Shown here: positions 23,127 to 31,444 of the stretch, piece after piece
Position numbering within the stretch: position 1 is the first letter of the stretch
Layout: the number at the start of each line of letters is the position of its first letter
Source: an uncultured Novosphingobium sp.
Lineage (GTDB): Bacteria; Pseudomonadota; Alphaproteobacteria; Sphingomonadales; Sphingomonadaceae
Length of the DNA: 33,517 nucleotides
Direction of reading: 5' to 3'
NCBI GenBank assembly: GCA_937996535.1
Contig: CALKVF010000087.1
Coordinates: 1-33,517, forward strand
Position numbers and translations under genes: made by a program
Notes under the pieces: generated by a model
Databases searched by the model: none
Seen by the model: the letters and a program-made list of their open reading frames with translations, nothing else
What the model was told of the DNA's origin: nothing

Positions 23127-23156
23127 AGCATGGCAGGGCGTTCAAGAGGCGCAATG

Positions 23157-23189
23157 AAAAAGGGCCGCCCCTTGCGGGACGGCCCTTTT
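23157..23189 (-). terminator. carD terminator
   Basis: On the minus strand AAAAGGGCCGTCCC pairs with GGGGCGGCCCTTTT through a GCAA (GNRA-type) tetraloop, followed by a T-run. The only non-Watson-Crick pair is a G-U on the minus strand but would be an A-C mismatch on the plus strand, which supports minus-strand use. It lies 23 bp beyond the carD stop. Confidence 0.85.
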
Positions 23190-23211
23190 GCGCGCCAACC
23201 GGCTGCGCGGA

Positions 23212-23745
23212 TCAGGCCGTGGCCGCTTCCGCGTAGTACTTGGGCGCATATTCGTTGAGGATCGCGAGGATCTTCTTGAGCGCGGCCGGCTCGTCGGTCT
23301 TTTCCATCGCGGCGAGTTCGCGCGCGAGTCGCGACGAGGCCGCTTCAAAGATCTGGCGTTCCGAATAGCTCTGTTCGGGCTGATCGTCGGCCCGGAACAG
23401 GTCGCGGGTCACTTCGGCGATCGAGATGAGATCGCCCGAATTGATCTTGGCTTCGTATTCCTGGGCGCGGCGCGACCACATGGTGCGCTTGACCTTGGGC
23501 TTGCCCTTGAGGGTATCGAGCGCTTCGCGCAGCGTCTTGTCCGAGGCCAGCTTGCGCATCCCGATCGCTTCGACCTTGTTGGTCGGCACGCGCAGGGTCA
23601 TGCGCTCCTTTTCAAAGCGCAGGACATAAAGTTCGAGCTTCATGCCGGCGATTTCCTGCTCCAGCAGTTCCATCACCCGGCCAACACCGTGCTTGGGATA
23701 AACGACGTAGTCACCAACATCGAAGGGGTGAGCCTTGGCCACCAT
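23212..23745 (-). CDS. carD: CarD/CdnL-family RNA polymerase-binding transcription regulator
   Basis: CarD-family proteins bind the RNA polymerase beta subunit and the upstream edge of the promoter bubble, stabilising open complexes at rRNA and growth-related promoters. The 177-residue protein has the N-terminal RNA-polymerase-interacting Tudor-like domain (HPFDVGDYVVYPKHGVGRVMELLEQEIAG...LELYVLRFEKERMTLRVPTNKVE) and the C-terminal helical domain with KVKRTMWSRRAQEYEAKINSGDLISIAEVTRDLF. ATG 23745 has AAAGGA in front and is chosen over ATG 23760. It is a separate unit downstream of the helicase-S4-fdxA genes, with its own promoter candidate and terminator. Confidence 0.95.
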   Translation of the reverse strand: MVAKAHPFDVGDYVVYPKHGVGRVMELLEQEIAGMKLELYVLRFEKERMTLRVPTNKVEAIGMRKLASDKTLREALDTLKGKPKVKRTMWSRRAQEYEAKINSGDLISIAEVTRDLFRADDQPEQSYSERQIFEAASSRLARELAAMEKTDEPAALKKILAILNEYAPKYYAEAATA

Positions 23746-23771
23746 GTAACGTCCTTTCATTCGCCAGGACC

Positions 23772-23785
23772 GGCGCCGCGGCGCC
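23772..23785. repeat. 14-bp GC palindrome in the carD leader
   Basis: GGCGCCGCGGCGCC is a perfect palindrome 27 bp upstream of the carD ATG. In GC-rich DNA such a palindrome can arise by chance, but its place in the putative leader is suggestive. Confidence 0.4.
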
Positions 23786-23921
23786 AGTTACCGGTGATGT
23801 TCGCGGGGGACCAGTGGGCTAAAGCCCTTGCGACCCGGTCCGATGTCCCCATCAACCGATCAGAATTGTCCTGCCTTTCATGATCGTCGGCTGCGAAAGG
23901 GGCGCGAAGGCCCCGGCAGTC

Positions 23922-23943
23922 GCGGATTATATAACATATCCGC
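23922..23943 (-). promoter_or_regulatory. Promoter candidate and inverted repeat upstream of carD
   Basis: GCGGAT and ATCCGC form 6-bp inverted arms around TATATAACAT. On the minus strand the centre contains TATAAT (23931-23926), an ideal -10; no clear -35 at 16-18 bp was found. It would give a leader of about 170 nt before carD. The overlap of -10 and inverted repeat suggests repressor or activator control. Confidence 0.45.
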
Positions 23944-24067
23944 AACAAAATTACCAGTACGCAGAATCCAGCGGCCTTCGCCGACAGGAAAAGCCCGCCG
24001 CAAGCTCGGCGATTCGTTCAGGAACAGACGCGATCCGTAGCGTTAGGCCCGGACCGCGGGTTCAGCC

Positions 24068-24406
24068 TCAGTCGCCTTCGCCGGGTTCGGCCGAGAAGAA
24101 CTTCTCGAACTTGCCTTCCACGCCCTTGAAGTCGTCGGCATCGGCCGGCGAATCCTTCTTGGTGGTCAGGTTCGGCCATTCGCCAGCATACTTGGCGTTG
24201 AGTTCAAGCCACTGCTCCAGACCGCTTTCGGTATCGGGCAGGATCGCTTCGGCCGGGCATTCGGGTTCGCACACGCCGCAGTCGATGCATTCGCTGGGAT
24301 TGATCACCAGCATGTTCTCACCCTCGTAGAAACAGTCCACCGGGCAGACCTCGACGCAGTCCATGTACTTGCACTTGATGCAGGCGTCGGTGACGACATA
24401 GGTCAT
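24068..24406 (-). CDS. fdxA: Ferredoxin FdxA, 7Fe type
   Basis: This 112-residue ferredoxin carries one [3Fe-4S] and one [4Fe-4S] cluster. By comparison with Azotobacter FdI (offset of one), C9, C17 and C50 would hold the 3Fe cluster and C21, C40, C43 and C46 the 4Fe cluster; C12 and C25 are the extra cysteines also present in that type. The order CIKCKYMDCVEVCPVDCFYEG then SECIDCGVCEPECPAEAI is the standard signature. A C-terminal extension of about 60 residues is also typical. It starts 14 bp after the S4 gene stop and is likely in one operon with the S4 and helicase genes. The redox partner is unknown. Confidence 0.96.
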   Translation of the reverse strand: MTYVVTDACIKCKYMDCVEVCPVDCFYEGENMLVINPSECIDCGVCEPECPAEAILPDTESGLEQWLELNAKYAGEWPNLTTKKDSPADADDFKGVEGKFEKFFSAEPGEGD

Positions 24407-24420
24407 GGCAGGCTTATCCC

Positions 24421-24714
24421 CTAAGGTATTACGTTGTGTGTCGCTGCTATGGGATTTGCGCCGCGCTCGTCAAGCGTCCGATAGCATTCGCGTGCTTCGC
24501 TGGCCGGACCGCGGCGCGTGGGCAGGGCCAGAATCTCGATCACGCTGACCCCGGCGCGCAGCGGCAGGGTGAGGATGTCGCCCGGGCCGACCGCGGCGCT
24601 GGCGCGCTCGATCCGCCTTCCGTTGAGCCGCATGTGCCCTTCCTGGACCCAGGCCTGCGCCAGCGTTCGGCTGGGCGCGAGGCGCAGGAACCAGAGCAGG
24701 CGGTCGATCCGCAT
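24421..24714 (-). CDS. S4-domain RNA-binding protein (Hsp15-like)
   Basis: The 97-residue protein is mostly one S4 RNA-binding domain (MRIDRLLWFLRLAPSRTLAQAWVQEGHMRLNGRRIERASAAVGPGDILTLP, quoted in part: RIDRLLWFLR, GHMRLNGRRIE, VGPGDILTLP). The family includes Hsp15 (HslR), which helps recycle stalled 50S subunits carrying peptidyl-tRNA, but Hsp15 assignment is only by similarity. Its ATG overlaps the helicase stop by one base (TAATG), so the two are coupled, and the fdxA gene follows 14 bp later. It is a helicase + S4 protein + ferredoxin arrangement. Confidence 0.88.
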   Translation of the reverse strand: MRIDRLLWFLRLAPSRTLAQAWVQEGHMRLNGRRIERASAAVGPGDILTLPLRAGVSVIEILALPTRRGPASEARECYRTLDERGANPIAATHNVIP

Positions 24715-27263
24715 TACCGCACGAGATCGGCCAGGGCGGCAAAGGCGCTGCCGCTGGGCGGAGCGGGGCGGGCCTCACGCTGGGGTTCGGCCTGGCGGCG
24801 CACCGGACGCCAGCGCCAGCGCGGTGGGACCGGCGGGCCGAACTGGCCCTCGGCCAGCGGGCGCGGGGTGTTGGCAGTGAACCCGGCGAGCCGCAGCAGG
24901 TGGATCCAGCCGGGCTGGCTTAGCCCCATTGACACGCCGAGCGCAGGATGGAGAGTAAAGCCCTTGCCGCCAGCGGCAACCCGCGAGCCGTGGGCTTCAC
25001 GCAGCAGCTTTTCGGCCATGTCGAGCCGCAGCGCCTGCGGCCCAAGCCGGCGGTAGCCAATCGGGCAGGGCGCCTTGCCGCCCAGCGTGATCACGGCCGG
25101 CACGCCGGCGGGCGGTTCGGGCAGGCGGCGGCCGCGGGCGGCCTGCAGCGCGCACCATGCGGCGATCGCGGCCGGCTTGAGCATGGCGGGTACGAACAGG
25201 TCGAGCGCGCCGACCCGCACGCCAAGCTTGCGCAGCCGGTCACGCTGGTCCTTGTCGAGCCGATCGAGCCCCGAGGGCAGGCGTTCGAGCATCCCGCCAG
25301 CTTCGGCCAGCCGGATCAGCAGTGCGCGTAGTTCGGGCCCAGCGTCGAGCGCGCGGCTCGCCTCGTCGAGCTTGCGCAGCGGTTCGAGCGGGGCCTGCGT
25401 GCGCGCCAGCCAGGCCTCGATTTCGCCGAGCAGCGCGGTCCGCGCCGGGGCGGGCACGGCGTCGAGCGCGGCATCGGCCGTGAATTGCGGGGCGAGCACG
25501 GCCTTGCCCGCGCCCAACTGGCCCAGCAGCGCGCCGTTCCAGACAATCCGCGTGCCCTCCAGCGCCAGCAGCGCGGAGCCGGCGGCCAGATTGCGGGCCA
25601 GCGCCTCGGCGCGTTCGCCCAGCAACTGCGGCAAGTGGCGCTCGGCGGCGGCGAGCAGGAGCTTGCGGTCGGCGAGCGGCGCGGCGGCATCGACCTTGAA
25701 GCGGAAGCCATCCAGCCGGCCAATGGTTTCGCCATCGACCAGCACGGTGTCGTTTTCACATGTTACAGGCAGCAAGGCAGTATCCGGTCCCAGTTTCTTC
25801 ATCAGTATGGCGGTGCGCCGGTTGACAAATCGTTCGGTCAACCGGGCGTGGAGAGCATCAGACAGGCGGGCCTCGACCGCGCGGGCGCGCGCGGCCATTT
25901 CCTCGCGGCCCAGCACCCAGTCGGGGCGCTGGGCAATATAGGCCCAACTGCGAATCGCGGCGATCCGCATTTGCAGGGTATCGATATCGCCGCTGACATT
26001 GTCGAGATCGGCGATCGAGCGCGCGACATAGTCGCTGCCAAGGTGCCCGCGCGCCAGATCCTGCCACAGCCGGGCGACGAAGCGGGCGTGGTTGTCGGTG
26101 CCGTATTGGCGAAAATCGGGAAGCGAACAGGCCTCCCAGAACCGCCGGACCATGCCCTTGCCGCGGATCGCGCCGGCAATCGCGGGGTCTTCGGCGAGGT
26201 GCTTGAGCACGGCGAGGTCGACCGCTTCGGGCGCGGCGGCGAGCGCGGGGCGATCGGGCGCGCGTTCGAGATCGGCGATCAGGCTCGCGAGCGAGCTGAA
26301 ATCGGGTTCGGCCTCGCGCCAGAACAGCCGGGTCAGCGGCGGGAAGCGGTGTTCTTCGATCGCGAAGACCTCGTCGGCGGAAAATTCGGCGTCATGGCCC
26401 CCGGTGCCCGCGAGCGTGCCGAATGTCCCGTCGCGCTGGTGGCGCCCGGCGCGGCCGGCGATCTGCGCCATTTCCGCCGTGGTCAGGCGGCGCTGGCGCA
26501 CCCCGTCAAACTTTGACAGCCCAGCAAAGGCGACATGCCCGACATCGAGGTTGAGCCCCATCCCGATCGCATCGGTGGCGACGAGGTAATCGACTTCGCC
26601 CGCCTGGTAGAGCGCGACCTGGCGGTTGCGGGTTTCGGGGCTGAGCGCGCCCATCACCACCGCGGCCCCGCCCCGGAAGCGCCGCAACATTTCGGCCACG
26701 GCATAGACCTGCTCGGCCGAGAAGGCGACGATCGCGCTGCGCGGGGGAATGCGCGAGAGCTTTTTTGCCCCGGCATGGCTGAGCGTCGAGAAGCGCGGTC
26801 GCGAGACGATCTCGGCTTCGGGGATCAGGGCTTTGACCATCGGCTCAAGCGTGGCCGAGCCCAGCAGCATCGTCTCCTCGCGGCCGCGGGCGTGGAGCAG
26901 CCGGTCGGTGAACACGTGGCCGCGTTCGCGGTCGGCCGACAGCTGCGCTTCGTCGAGTGCGACGAAGGCGAGGTCGGCATCGAGCGGCATGGCCTCGGCG
27001 GTGCAGAGCAGATAGCGCGCGTGCTTGGGCTCGATCCGCTCCTCGCCGGTGATCAGTGCGACCTGCTCCGGCCCCTTGATCGCGCAGACCCGGTCATAGA
27101 CCTCGCGTGCCAGCAGCCGCAGCGGAAACCCGATCGCGCCCGAGGAATGGGCACAGAGCCGTTCGATCGCGAGGTGGGTCTTGCCGGTATTGGTCGGCCC
27201 CAGCACCGCTTTTACGCGGCTGTCGTGATTGCGGTGATCACGGAAAGGGGGCGGACGATCCAT
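24714..27263 (-). CDS. Suv3-like DEAD/H-type RNA helicase
   Basis: The 849-residue helicase has motif I GPTNTGKT at 22-29, motif II DEAQ at 104-107, GSATLEP (motif III) and motif VI QIAGRAGR at 267-274, with the Suv3-type insert TGEERIEPKHARYLLCTAE in between. Suv3 family members unwind RNA and, in mitochondria, work with PNPase in RNA decay; a link with RNA turnover is thus a reasonable inference. The C-terminal half (residues 360-849) is large and includes a lineage-variable Arg/Pro-rich tail. It is coupled to the S4 protein gene. Start ATG 27263; the M23 peptidase gene is divergent. Confidence 0.93.
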   Translation of the reverse strand: MDRPPPFRDHRNHDSRVKAVLGPTNTGKTHLAIERLCAHSSGAIGFPLRLLAREVYDRVCAIKGPEQVALITGEERIEPKHARYLLCTAEAMPLDADLAFVALDEAQLSADRERGHVFTDRLLHARGREETMLLGSATLEPMVKALIPEAEIVSRPRFSTLSHAGAKKLSRIPPRSAIVAFSAEQVYAVAEMLRRFRGGAAVVMGALSPETRNRQVALYQAGEVDYLVATDAIGMGLNLDVGHVAFAGLSKFDGVRQRRLTTAEMAQIAGRAGRHQRDGTFGTLAGTGGHDAEFSADEVFAIEEHRFPPLTRLFWREAEPDFSSLASLIADLERAPDRPALAAAPEAVDLAVLKHLAEDPAIAGAIRGKGMVRRFWEACSLPDFRQYGTDNHARFVARLWQDLARGHLGSDYVARSIADLDNVSGDIDTLQMRIAAIRSWAYIAQRPDWVLGREEMAARARAVEARLSDALHARLTERFVNRRTAILMKKLGPDTALLPVTCENDTVLVDGETIGRLDGFRFKVDAAAPLADRKLLLAAAERHLPQLLGERAEALARNLAAGSALLALEGTRIVWNGALLGQLGAGKAVLAPQFTADAALDAVPAPARTALLGEIEAWLARTQAPLEPLRKLDEASRALDAGPELRALLIRLAEAGGMLERLPSGLDRLDKDQRDRLRKLGVRVGALDLFVPAMLKPAAIAAWCALQAARGRRLPEPPAGVPAVITLGGKAPCPIGYRRLGPQALRLDMAEKLLREAHGSRVAAGGKGFTLHPALGVSMGLSQPGWIHLLRLAGFTANTPRPLAEGQFGPPVPPRWRWRPVRRQAEPQREARPAPPSGSAFAALADLVR

Positions 27264-27432
27264 CGCGGCAGTTTAGGCATTGTCACCAAGCGCCCGCAAG
27301 GCAAGCGCGGGCAAAGCGCGGCAACTTGTTGTCCATAAGCCGCGAAACCCCGCCCCCCTTAGGCGAAGATTAACCACGCCCGGTGCAAGGCGGTCTGGCG
27401 CATCATGCCGCTGGGTTGCGAAGGGCCGGGTC

Positions 27433-28989
27433 TTGTTCAAGCCGCACCGATTGCTGGAAGCCTCCCGCGGCGGCGCGGCCCTGGGGACGGGCGCCGCCGT
27501 CATGGCCGGCCCGCAGTGGCGCGGCGCAGCGCAGCCCGCCCGCCCGCGCCATCCCCTTTTCAAGCGGCTCGCCGGGATCAACTGGTCCTGCGATCTGGCC
27601 GAGGACATCGGCAGTGCCGAATGGTTTCGCGGCCTTGCCACCCTGATCCTGCTGTGCGGCGCGGCGCTGGCCTTCTGGCCCGATTTTTCGGTGCGCCCGG
27701 CACCCCCGGCAATGGTGCTCGACAGCGCCACGCGCGATGAGTTTCGCAGCCAGTTGATCCAGCCCTTGGCGCGCGGCGCGGTCAGTGGGCGGCACGTGGG
27801 CCCGGGGGCGGCCGTCGTGCCGATCGCCGGGATGCCCGAACGCCCGCGGATCGCGCTGACGCTGACCTTGGGCCAGAATGATAGCCTTGCCCGGATGCTG
27901 GAGCGCGGCGGCGCCCTGCCGGGCGATGCCGGCGCAGCCGAGCGGCTGGTTAATGGCGCGCTTGGCGGCGAGGGTCTGGCTCCCGGCACCCGGATCGAGG
28001 CCGTGCTGGGCGCGCGCGGCGCTGGGCCCGCCCGCCCGGTCGAGCGGCTGGCGCTGCGCGCCCGGTTCGATCTTGATCTGGCGGTCACGCGCGGGGCGGC
28101 GGGGCTCACGCTTGAGCGCCGCGCCATCGCGGTCGACACGACCCCGCTGCGGATTCGCGGCACGGTTGGCACCAGTCTCTACCGCGCGGCGCGCGCCAGC
28201 GGCGCCCCGATCGAGGCGATCCAGCAATATTTGCAAACGCTCGATCAGCATCTCAGTCTCGATACCGCGATCGAGCCGGGCGACACCTTCGACATCATCG
28301 TCGCCTATCGCCGCTCGGCCGGGGGCGAGGCGCAGGTCGGCGAACTGCTGTTCGCCGGGCTTGAACAGGGTGGCCGGCCCAAGGCGCAGCTGCTGCGCTG
28401 GGGCCGCGAGGGCCAGTTCTACGAAGCTTCGGGCATGGGCGCGCAGCGCACCGGGCTGATCATGCCGGTGGTGGGCCGGATCACCTCGACCTTCGGCGCG
28501 CGCCGCCATCCGATCCTCGGCTATACCCGGATGCACGCCGGGGTCGATTTCGGCGCGGCCTATGGCTCGCCGATCTATGCCGTGGGCGATGGCACCGTGA
28601 ACTTTGCCGGATGGCACGGCGGACATGGCAATTACGTGCGGCTCGATCACGGCGGCGGCTATGCCACCGGCTATGGCCACATGAGCCGGATCGCGGTGGC
28701 CAGCGGCACCCGCGTGCGCGCCGGGCAGGTGATCGGCTATGTCGGCTCGACCGGGCTGTCGACCGGCCCGCACCTCCATTACGAACTCTATCGCGGCGGT
28801 GCGCCGGTCAATCCGCTGACCGTGCGCTTTACCGTCTCGAACCAGGTCGATGCGGGCGAATTGGCTGCTTTCCGGGCGCGGATCGCACAGCTCAAGGGGC
28901 TGAAAGCCGGGGCAGGGCTGGCCAGTCTGGCCCCGCGTCAGGCAATGGTCACCCTGCCGGGCGGGGTGGGCGGGGCCGCGATCAACTGA
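27433..28989 (+). CDS. M23-family (LytM) peptidase, membrane-anchored
   Basis: The start is uncertain: TTG 27433, which has an upstream AAGGG, gives 518 residues beginning MFKPHRLLEASRGG; ATG 27502 (MAGPQWRG) is the alternative, and both keep the domain. One membrane span lies at about 66-82 (FRGLATLILLCGAALAF), so most of the protein is periplasmic. The C-terminal LytM domain is intact: H368 and D372 in MHAGVDFG, H416 in GYGHMS, and H447/H449 in GPHLHYE, the zinc and catalytic residues of active peptidoglycan endopeptidases. The central region (150-300) is the OapA/LysM-like part common to sphingomonad members. It cuts or regulates cutting of cell-wall cross-links. Divergent from the helicase gene. 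Confidence 0.9.
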   Translation: MFKPHRLLEASRGGAALGTGAAVMAGPQWRGAAQPARPRHPLFKRLAGINWSCDLAEDIGSAEWFRGLATLILLCGAALAFWPDFSVRPAPPAMVLDSATRDEFRSQLIQPLARGAVSGRHVGPGAAVVPIAGMPERPRIALTLTLGQNDSLARMLERGGALPGDAGAAERLVNGALGGEGLAPGTRIEAVLGARGAGPARPVERLALRARFDLDLAVTRGAAGLTLERRAIAVDTTPLRIRGTVGTSLYRAARASGAPIEAIQQYLQTLDQHLSLDTAIEPGDTFDIIVAYRRSAGGEAQVGELLFAGLEQGGRPKAQLLRWGREGQFYEASGMGAQRTGLIMPVVGRITSTFGARRHPILGYTRMHAGVDFGAAYGSPIYAVGDGTVNFAGWHGGHGNYVRLDHGGGYATGYGHMSRIAVASGTRVRAGQVIGYVGSTGLSTGPHLHYELYRGGAPVNPLTVRFTVSNQVDAGELAAFRARIAQLKGLKAGAGLASLAPRQAMVTLPGGVGGAAIN

Positions 28990-29027
28990 GCTTTCCTCGC
29001 TGGCCCTGAAGGGCTAGAGAGCCTGCC

Positions 29028-30023
29028 ATGACCGGACCCTTTCCCGCCACCCGCCTGCGCCGCACCCGTGCCACCGCGTGGAGCCGCGCGCTTTTCCGCG
29101 AAACGGTGCTGACCCCCGCTGATCTGATCTGGCCGCTGTTCGTCACCGAAGGCAGCGGGATCGAGGATCCGATCGCATCGCTGCCCGGCGTGTCGCGCTG
29201 GTCGGTCGACGGGATTGTCGCGCGGGCCAAGGAAGCCCAGGCGCTGGGGATTCCCTGTCTGGCGCTGTTCCCCAACACCCAGCCCGAGCGCCGCAGCGAG
29301 GACGGGGCCGAAGCGCTCAATCCCGACAACCTGATGTGCCGCGCGATCCGTGCGATCAAGGATGCCTGCGGTGAAGGCATCGGCGTGCTGACCGACGTGG
29401 CGCTCGATCCCTATACCAGCCACGGGCAGGACGGGCTGATCGACGGCGCAGGCTATGTCCTCAACGATGCCACGGTCGACGTGCTGGTGGGCCAGAGCCT
29501 CAATCAGGCGGCTGCCGGGGCTGACGTCATAGCCCCGTCCGACATGATGGACGGCCGGATCGGCGCAATCCGCGATGCGCTCGAAGGCGCGGGCCACGTC
29601 AATGTCCAGATCATGTCCTATGCCGCCAAATATGCCTCGGCTTTCTATGGCCCGTTCCGCGATGCGGTGGGCAGCCGGGGCCTGCTCAAGGGCGACAAGA
29701 AGACCTACCAGATGGACCCGGCCAATGCCGAGGAAGCCCTGCGCGAGGTTGAAATCGATCTTGCCGAAGGGGCGGACAGCGTGATGGTCAAGCCGGGCCT
29801 GCCCTATCTCGATATCGTGCGCCGGGTGAAGGAAGCCTTCGAAGTCCCGGTCTTCGCCTATCAGGTGAGCGGCGAATACGCGATGATCGAGGCCGCCGCT
29901 GCGGCTGGCGCGGGCGACCGCGACGCGCTGGTGCTCGAAACCCTGACCAGCTTCAAGCGCGCCGGCTGTTCGGGCGTTCTGACCTATCACGCCGCCCACG
30001 CCGCGCGGCTGATGAATGGCTGA
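29028..30023 (+). CDS. hemB: Delta-aminolevulinic acid dehydratase (porphobilinogen synthase), Mg-type
   Basis: HemB condenses two 5-aminolevulinate molecules to porphobilinogen, the first common step of tetrapyrrole synthesis. The 331-residue protein has the Schiff-base lysines K201 (SYAAKYASAFYGPFRDA) and K255 (SVMVKPGLPY). The metal-site segment DVALDPYTSHGQDG (123-136) carries Ala/Asp where the zinc enzymes have cysteines, the pattern of the magnesium-dependent enzymes of Pseudomonas and Bradyrhizobium. The C-terminal part is the standard TIM-barrel. It heads a run of four plus-strand genes with overlapping ends; the GNAT gene starts 8 bp before its stop. Confidence 0.96.
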   Translation: MTGPFPATRLRRTRATAWSRALFRETVLTPADLIWPLFVTEGSGIEDPIASLPGVSRWSVDGIVARAKEAQALGIPCLALFPNTQPERRSEDGAEALNPDNLMCRAIRAIKDACGEGIGVLTDVALDPYTSHGQDGLIDGAGYVLNDATVDVLVGQSLNQAAAGADVIAPSDMMDGRIGAIRDALEGAGHVNVQIMSYAAKYASAFYGPFRDAVGSRGLLKGDKKTYQMDPANAEEALREVEIDLAEGADSVMVKPGLPYLDIVRRVKEAFEVPVFAYQVSGEYAMIEAAAAAGAGDRDALVLETLTSFKRAGCSGVLTYHAAHAARLMNG

Positions 30024-30606
30024 ATTCCGGATCGAGACGGACCGGCTCGTGCTGCGCGGCTGGCGCGGCGCGGACGCGGACCCGTTCCTGGCCATGGGCC
30101 AGGATCCGCGGGTGATGGAGTTTCTCGGCCCGCCGATGGAGCGGGAGGACATCGACGCGGCGCTTGACCGGCAGGTCAACTCCCAGCGCCGCCATGGCCA
30201 TTGTTTCTGGGCGATCGAGCGGCGCGCGGACGGGGCTTTTCTCGGCTTTTGCGGGCTCAAGCCCGGACCCGAGGATACCCCGCTGGAGGGCCGGATCGAG
30301 ATCGGCTGGCGGTTGGCGCACCACGCCTGGGGCCAGGGCTATGCCCGTGAAGCGGCGCAGGCCAGCCTCGATTGGGGCTTTGCCACCCTGCCGGCAGACG
30401 CAATCTGGGCGATTACCGTGCCGGGCAACGTCCGTTCGTGGGGCCTGATGGAACGGCTCGGGATGCAGCGCGCCGCGGCGCTTGATTTCGATCATCCTTA
30501 TCTCGCCCCCGGCAATCCGCTGCTGCGGCACATCGTCTATTCGGCCCAGCGATCCGCGGATCTGGCGGGCAGACAGTTGAGAGGAAGGATCAATCATGCG
30601 GCCTGA
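30016..30606 (+). CDS. GNAT-family N-acetyltransferase (RimJ/RimL-like)
   Basis: The 196-residue protein has the RimJ-type opening MAEFRIETDRLVLRGWRGADADPF, a central core GFCGLKPGP...RIEIGWRLAHHAWGQGYAREAAQASLDWGF with the acetyl-CoA-binding Q/R-x-x-G-x-G/A motif, and the N-x-R-S-W-G-LMERLGM segment near the end. It probably acetylates an amino group of a protein or small molecule; the target is unknown. It overlaps hemB by 8 bp and overlaps the next gene by 11 bp in a different frame, so its last residues (RGRINHAA) are also coding for the carbonic-anhydrase start region. Confidence 0.9.
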   Translation: MAEFRIETDRLVLRGWRGADADPFLAMGQDPRVMEFLGPPMEREDIDAALDRQVNSQRRHGHCFWAIERRADGAFLGFCGLKPGPEDTPLEGRIEIGWRLAHHAWGQGYAREAAQASLDWGFATLPADAIWAITVPGNVRSWGLMERLGMQRAAALDFDHPYLAPGNPLLRHIVYSAQRSADLAGRQLRGRINHAA

Positions 30607-31171
30607 CGTCACTATCGTTCCGATCCACGGCAAGACCCCGCGCATCCACGACAGCGCGTTTATCGCGCCCGGCTGCCGGATCATCGGCGATGTCGAGATC
30701 GGCCCCGATGTCAGCGTCTGGTACAACTGCGTGATCCGCGCTGACGTCAACCGCATCGTCATCGGCGCGCGCTCGAACATTCAGGACGGCACGGTGATCC
30801 ACTGCGACAGCCCGATGCCCGGCGCGCCCGAAGGCTTCGCCACGCTGATCGGCGAAGACGTGCTCGTTGGCCACATGGCGATGATCCACGGCACCCGGAT
30901 CGAGGATCGCGGGTTCGTCGGCTTTTCGGCGCAGACCATGAACGGCTGCGTGATCGAGGCCGAAGGGATGCTCGCTGCCGGCGCGCTGCTTGCGCCGGGC
31001 AAGCGCATCCCCGCCCGCCAGCTGTGGAGCGGGCGCCCCGCCACGTTCATGCGCGATCTCGATGACCGCGCGATTGCCGGGCTGCAACTGGGCGTGGCGC
31101 ATTACGTCGAGAACGCCAAGCATCATCAGGCGGCGGTGGACGCCCTGACCGATGGCCCGGCCCAAGGCTGA
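30596..31171 (+). CDS. Gamma-carbonic anhydrase family protein
   Basis: This 191-residue left-handed beta-helix protein shows hexapeptide repeats (IIGDVEIGPDVSVWYNCVIRAD) and the three zinc histidines H69, H93 and H98 in TVIHCDS and GHMAMIHG, as in gamma-carbonic anhydrases and YrdA-like proteins. R48, D50 and Q63 sit in positions conserved in this family. Whether the protein is a true carbonic anhydrase is uncertain, as many YrdA-type members lack detected activity. It overlaps the GNAT gene by 11 bp and the DUF167 gene by 20 bp, so the group is likely one transcription unit. It is cytosolic with no signal peptide. Confidence 0.93.
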   Translation: MRPDVTIVPIHGKTPRIHDSAFIAPGCRIIGDVEIGPDVSVWYNCVIRADVNRIVIGARSNIQDGTVIHCDSPMPGAPEGFATLIGEDVLVGHMAMIHGTRIEDRGFVGFSAQTMNGCVIEAEGMLAAGALLAPGKRIPARQLWSGRPATFMRDLDDRAIAGLQLGVAHYVENAKHHQAAVDALTDGPAQG

Positions 31172-31433
31172 GTTTCCGCCTGCCGCCGCGATTCGCGCGC
31201 TGGTGGACGGCGAAGGCCGGCTGGCGCTGCGGGTGACGCCGGGCGCGCGCAGCGAATCCGTCGAACTGGCCGATGGCAAGGTGGTGGTGAAGGTGCGGGT
31301 CAAGCCCGAGGACGGCAAGGCCAATGCCGCCGTGCTCGATCTGCTGGCCGCGGCCCTCGGGATCGCCGCCTCACGGCTGCACTTGTTGCGCGGCGCAACC
31401 GGGCGCGACAAGCTGGTGCGGATCGAAGGCTAG
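31152..31433 (+). CDS. DUF167 (YggU) family protein
   Basis: The 93-residue protein has the YggU hallmark: LRVTPGARSESVELADGKVVVKVRVKPEDGKANAAVLDLLAAALG, split here as TPGARSE, VKVRVKPEDGKANAAV and RLLRGATGRDK-like RLHLLRGATGRDKLV. The family is small, universal and of unknown function. It overlaps the carbonic-anhydrase-like gene by 20 bp and ends 11 bp from the convergent DUF1275 gene. It has no signal peptide or membrane span. Confidence 0.9.
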   Translation: MARPKAEFPPAAAIRALVDGEGRLALRVTPGARSESVELADGKVVVKVRVKPEDGKANAAVLDLLAAALGIAASRLHLLRGATGRDKLVRIEG

Positions 31434-31444
31434 GCCCGCGTGGT

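Larger units (their letters stand above)
23746..24067. other. 322-bp intergenic region upstream of carD
   Basis: It separates the fdxA stop from the carD start, both on the minus strand. It holds a minus-strand promoter candidate with a perfect -10 (TATAAT, 23926-23931), a 22-bp inverted repeat overlapping it, and a 14-bp GC palindrome at 23772-23785. No convincing ORF, tRNA or other RNA gene was seen. Confidence 0.7.

Noticed and set aside
27370..27378. TTAACCAC near the M23 peptidase start as a CtrA half-site
   Set aside because: It is a single half-site with a mismatch in the last base and no partner element, so it is likely chance.
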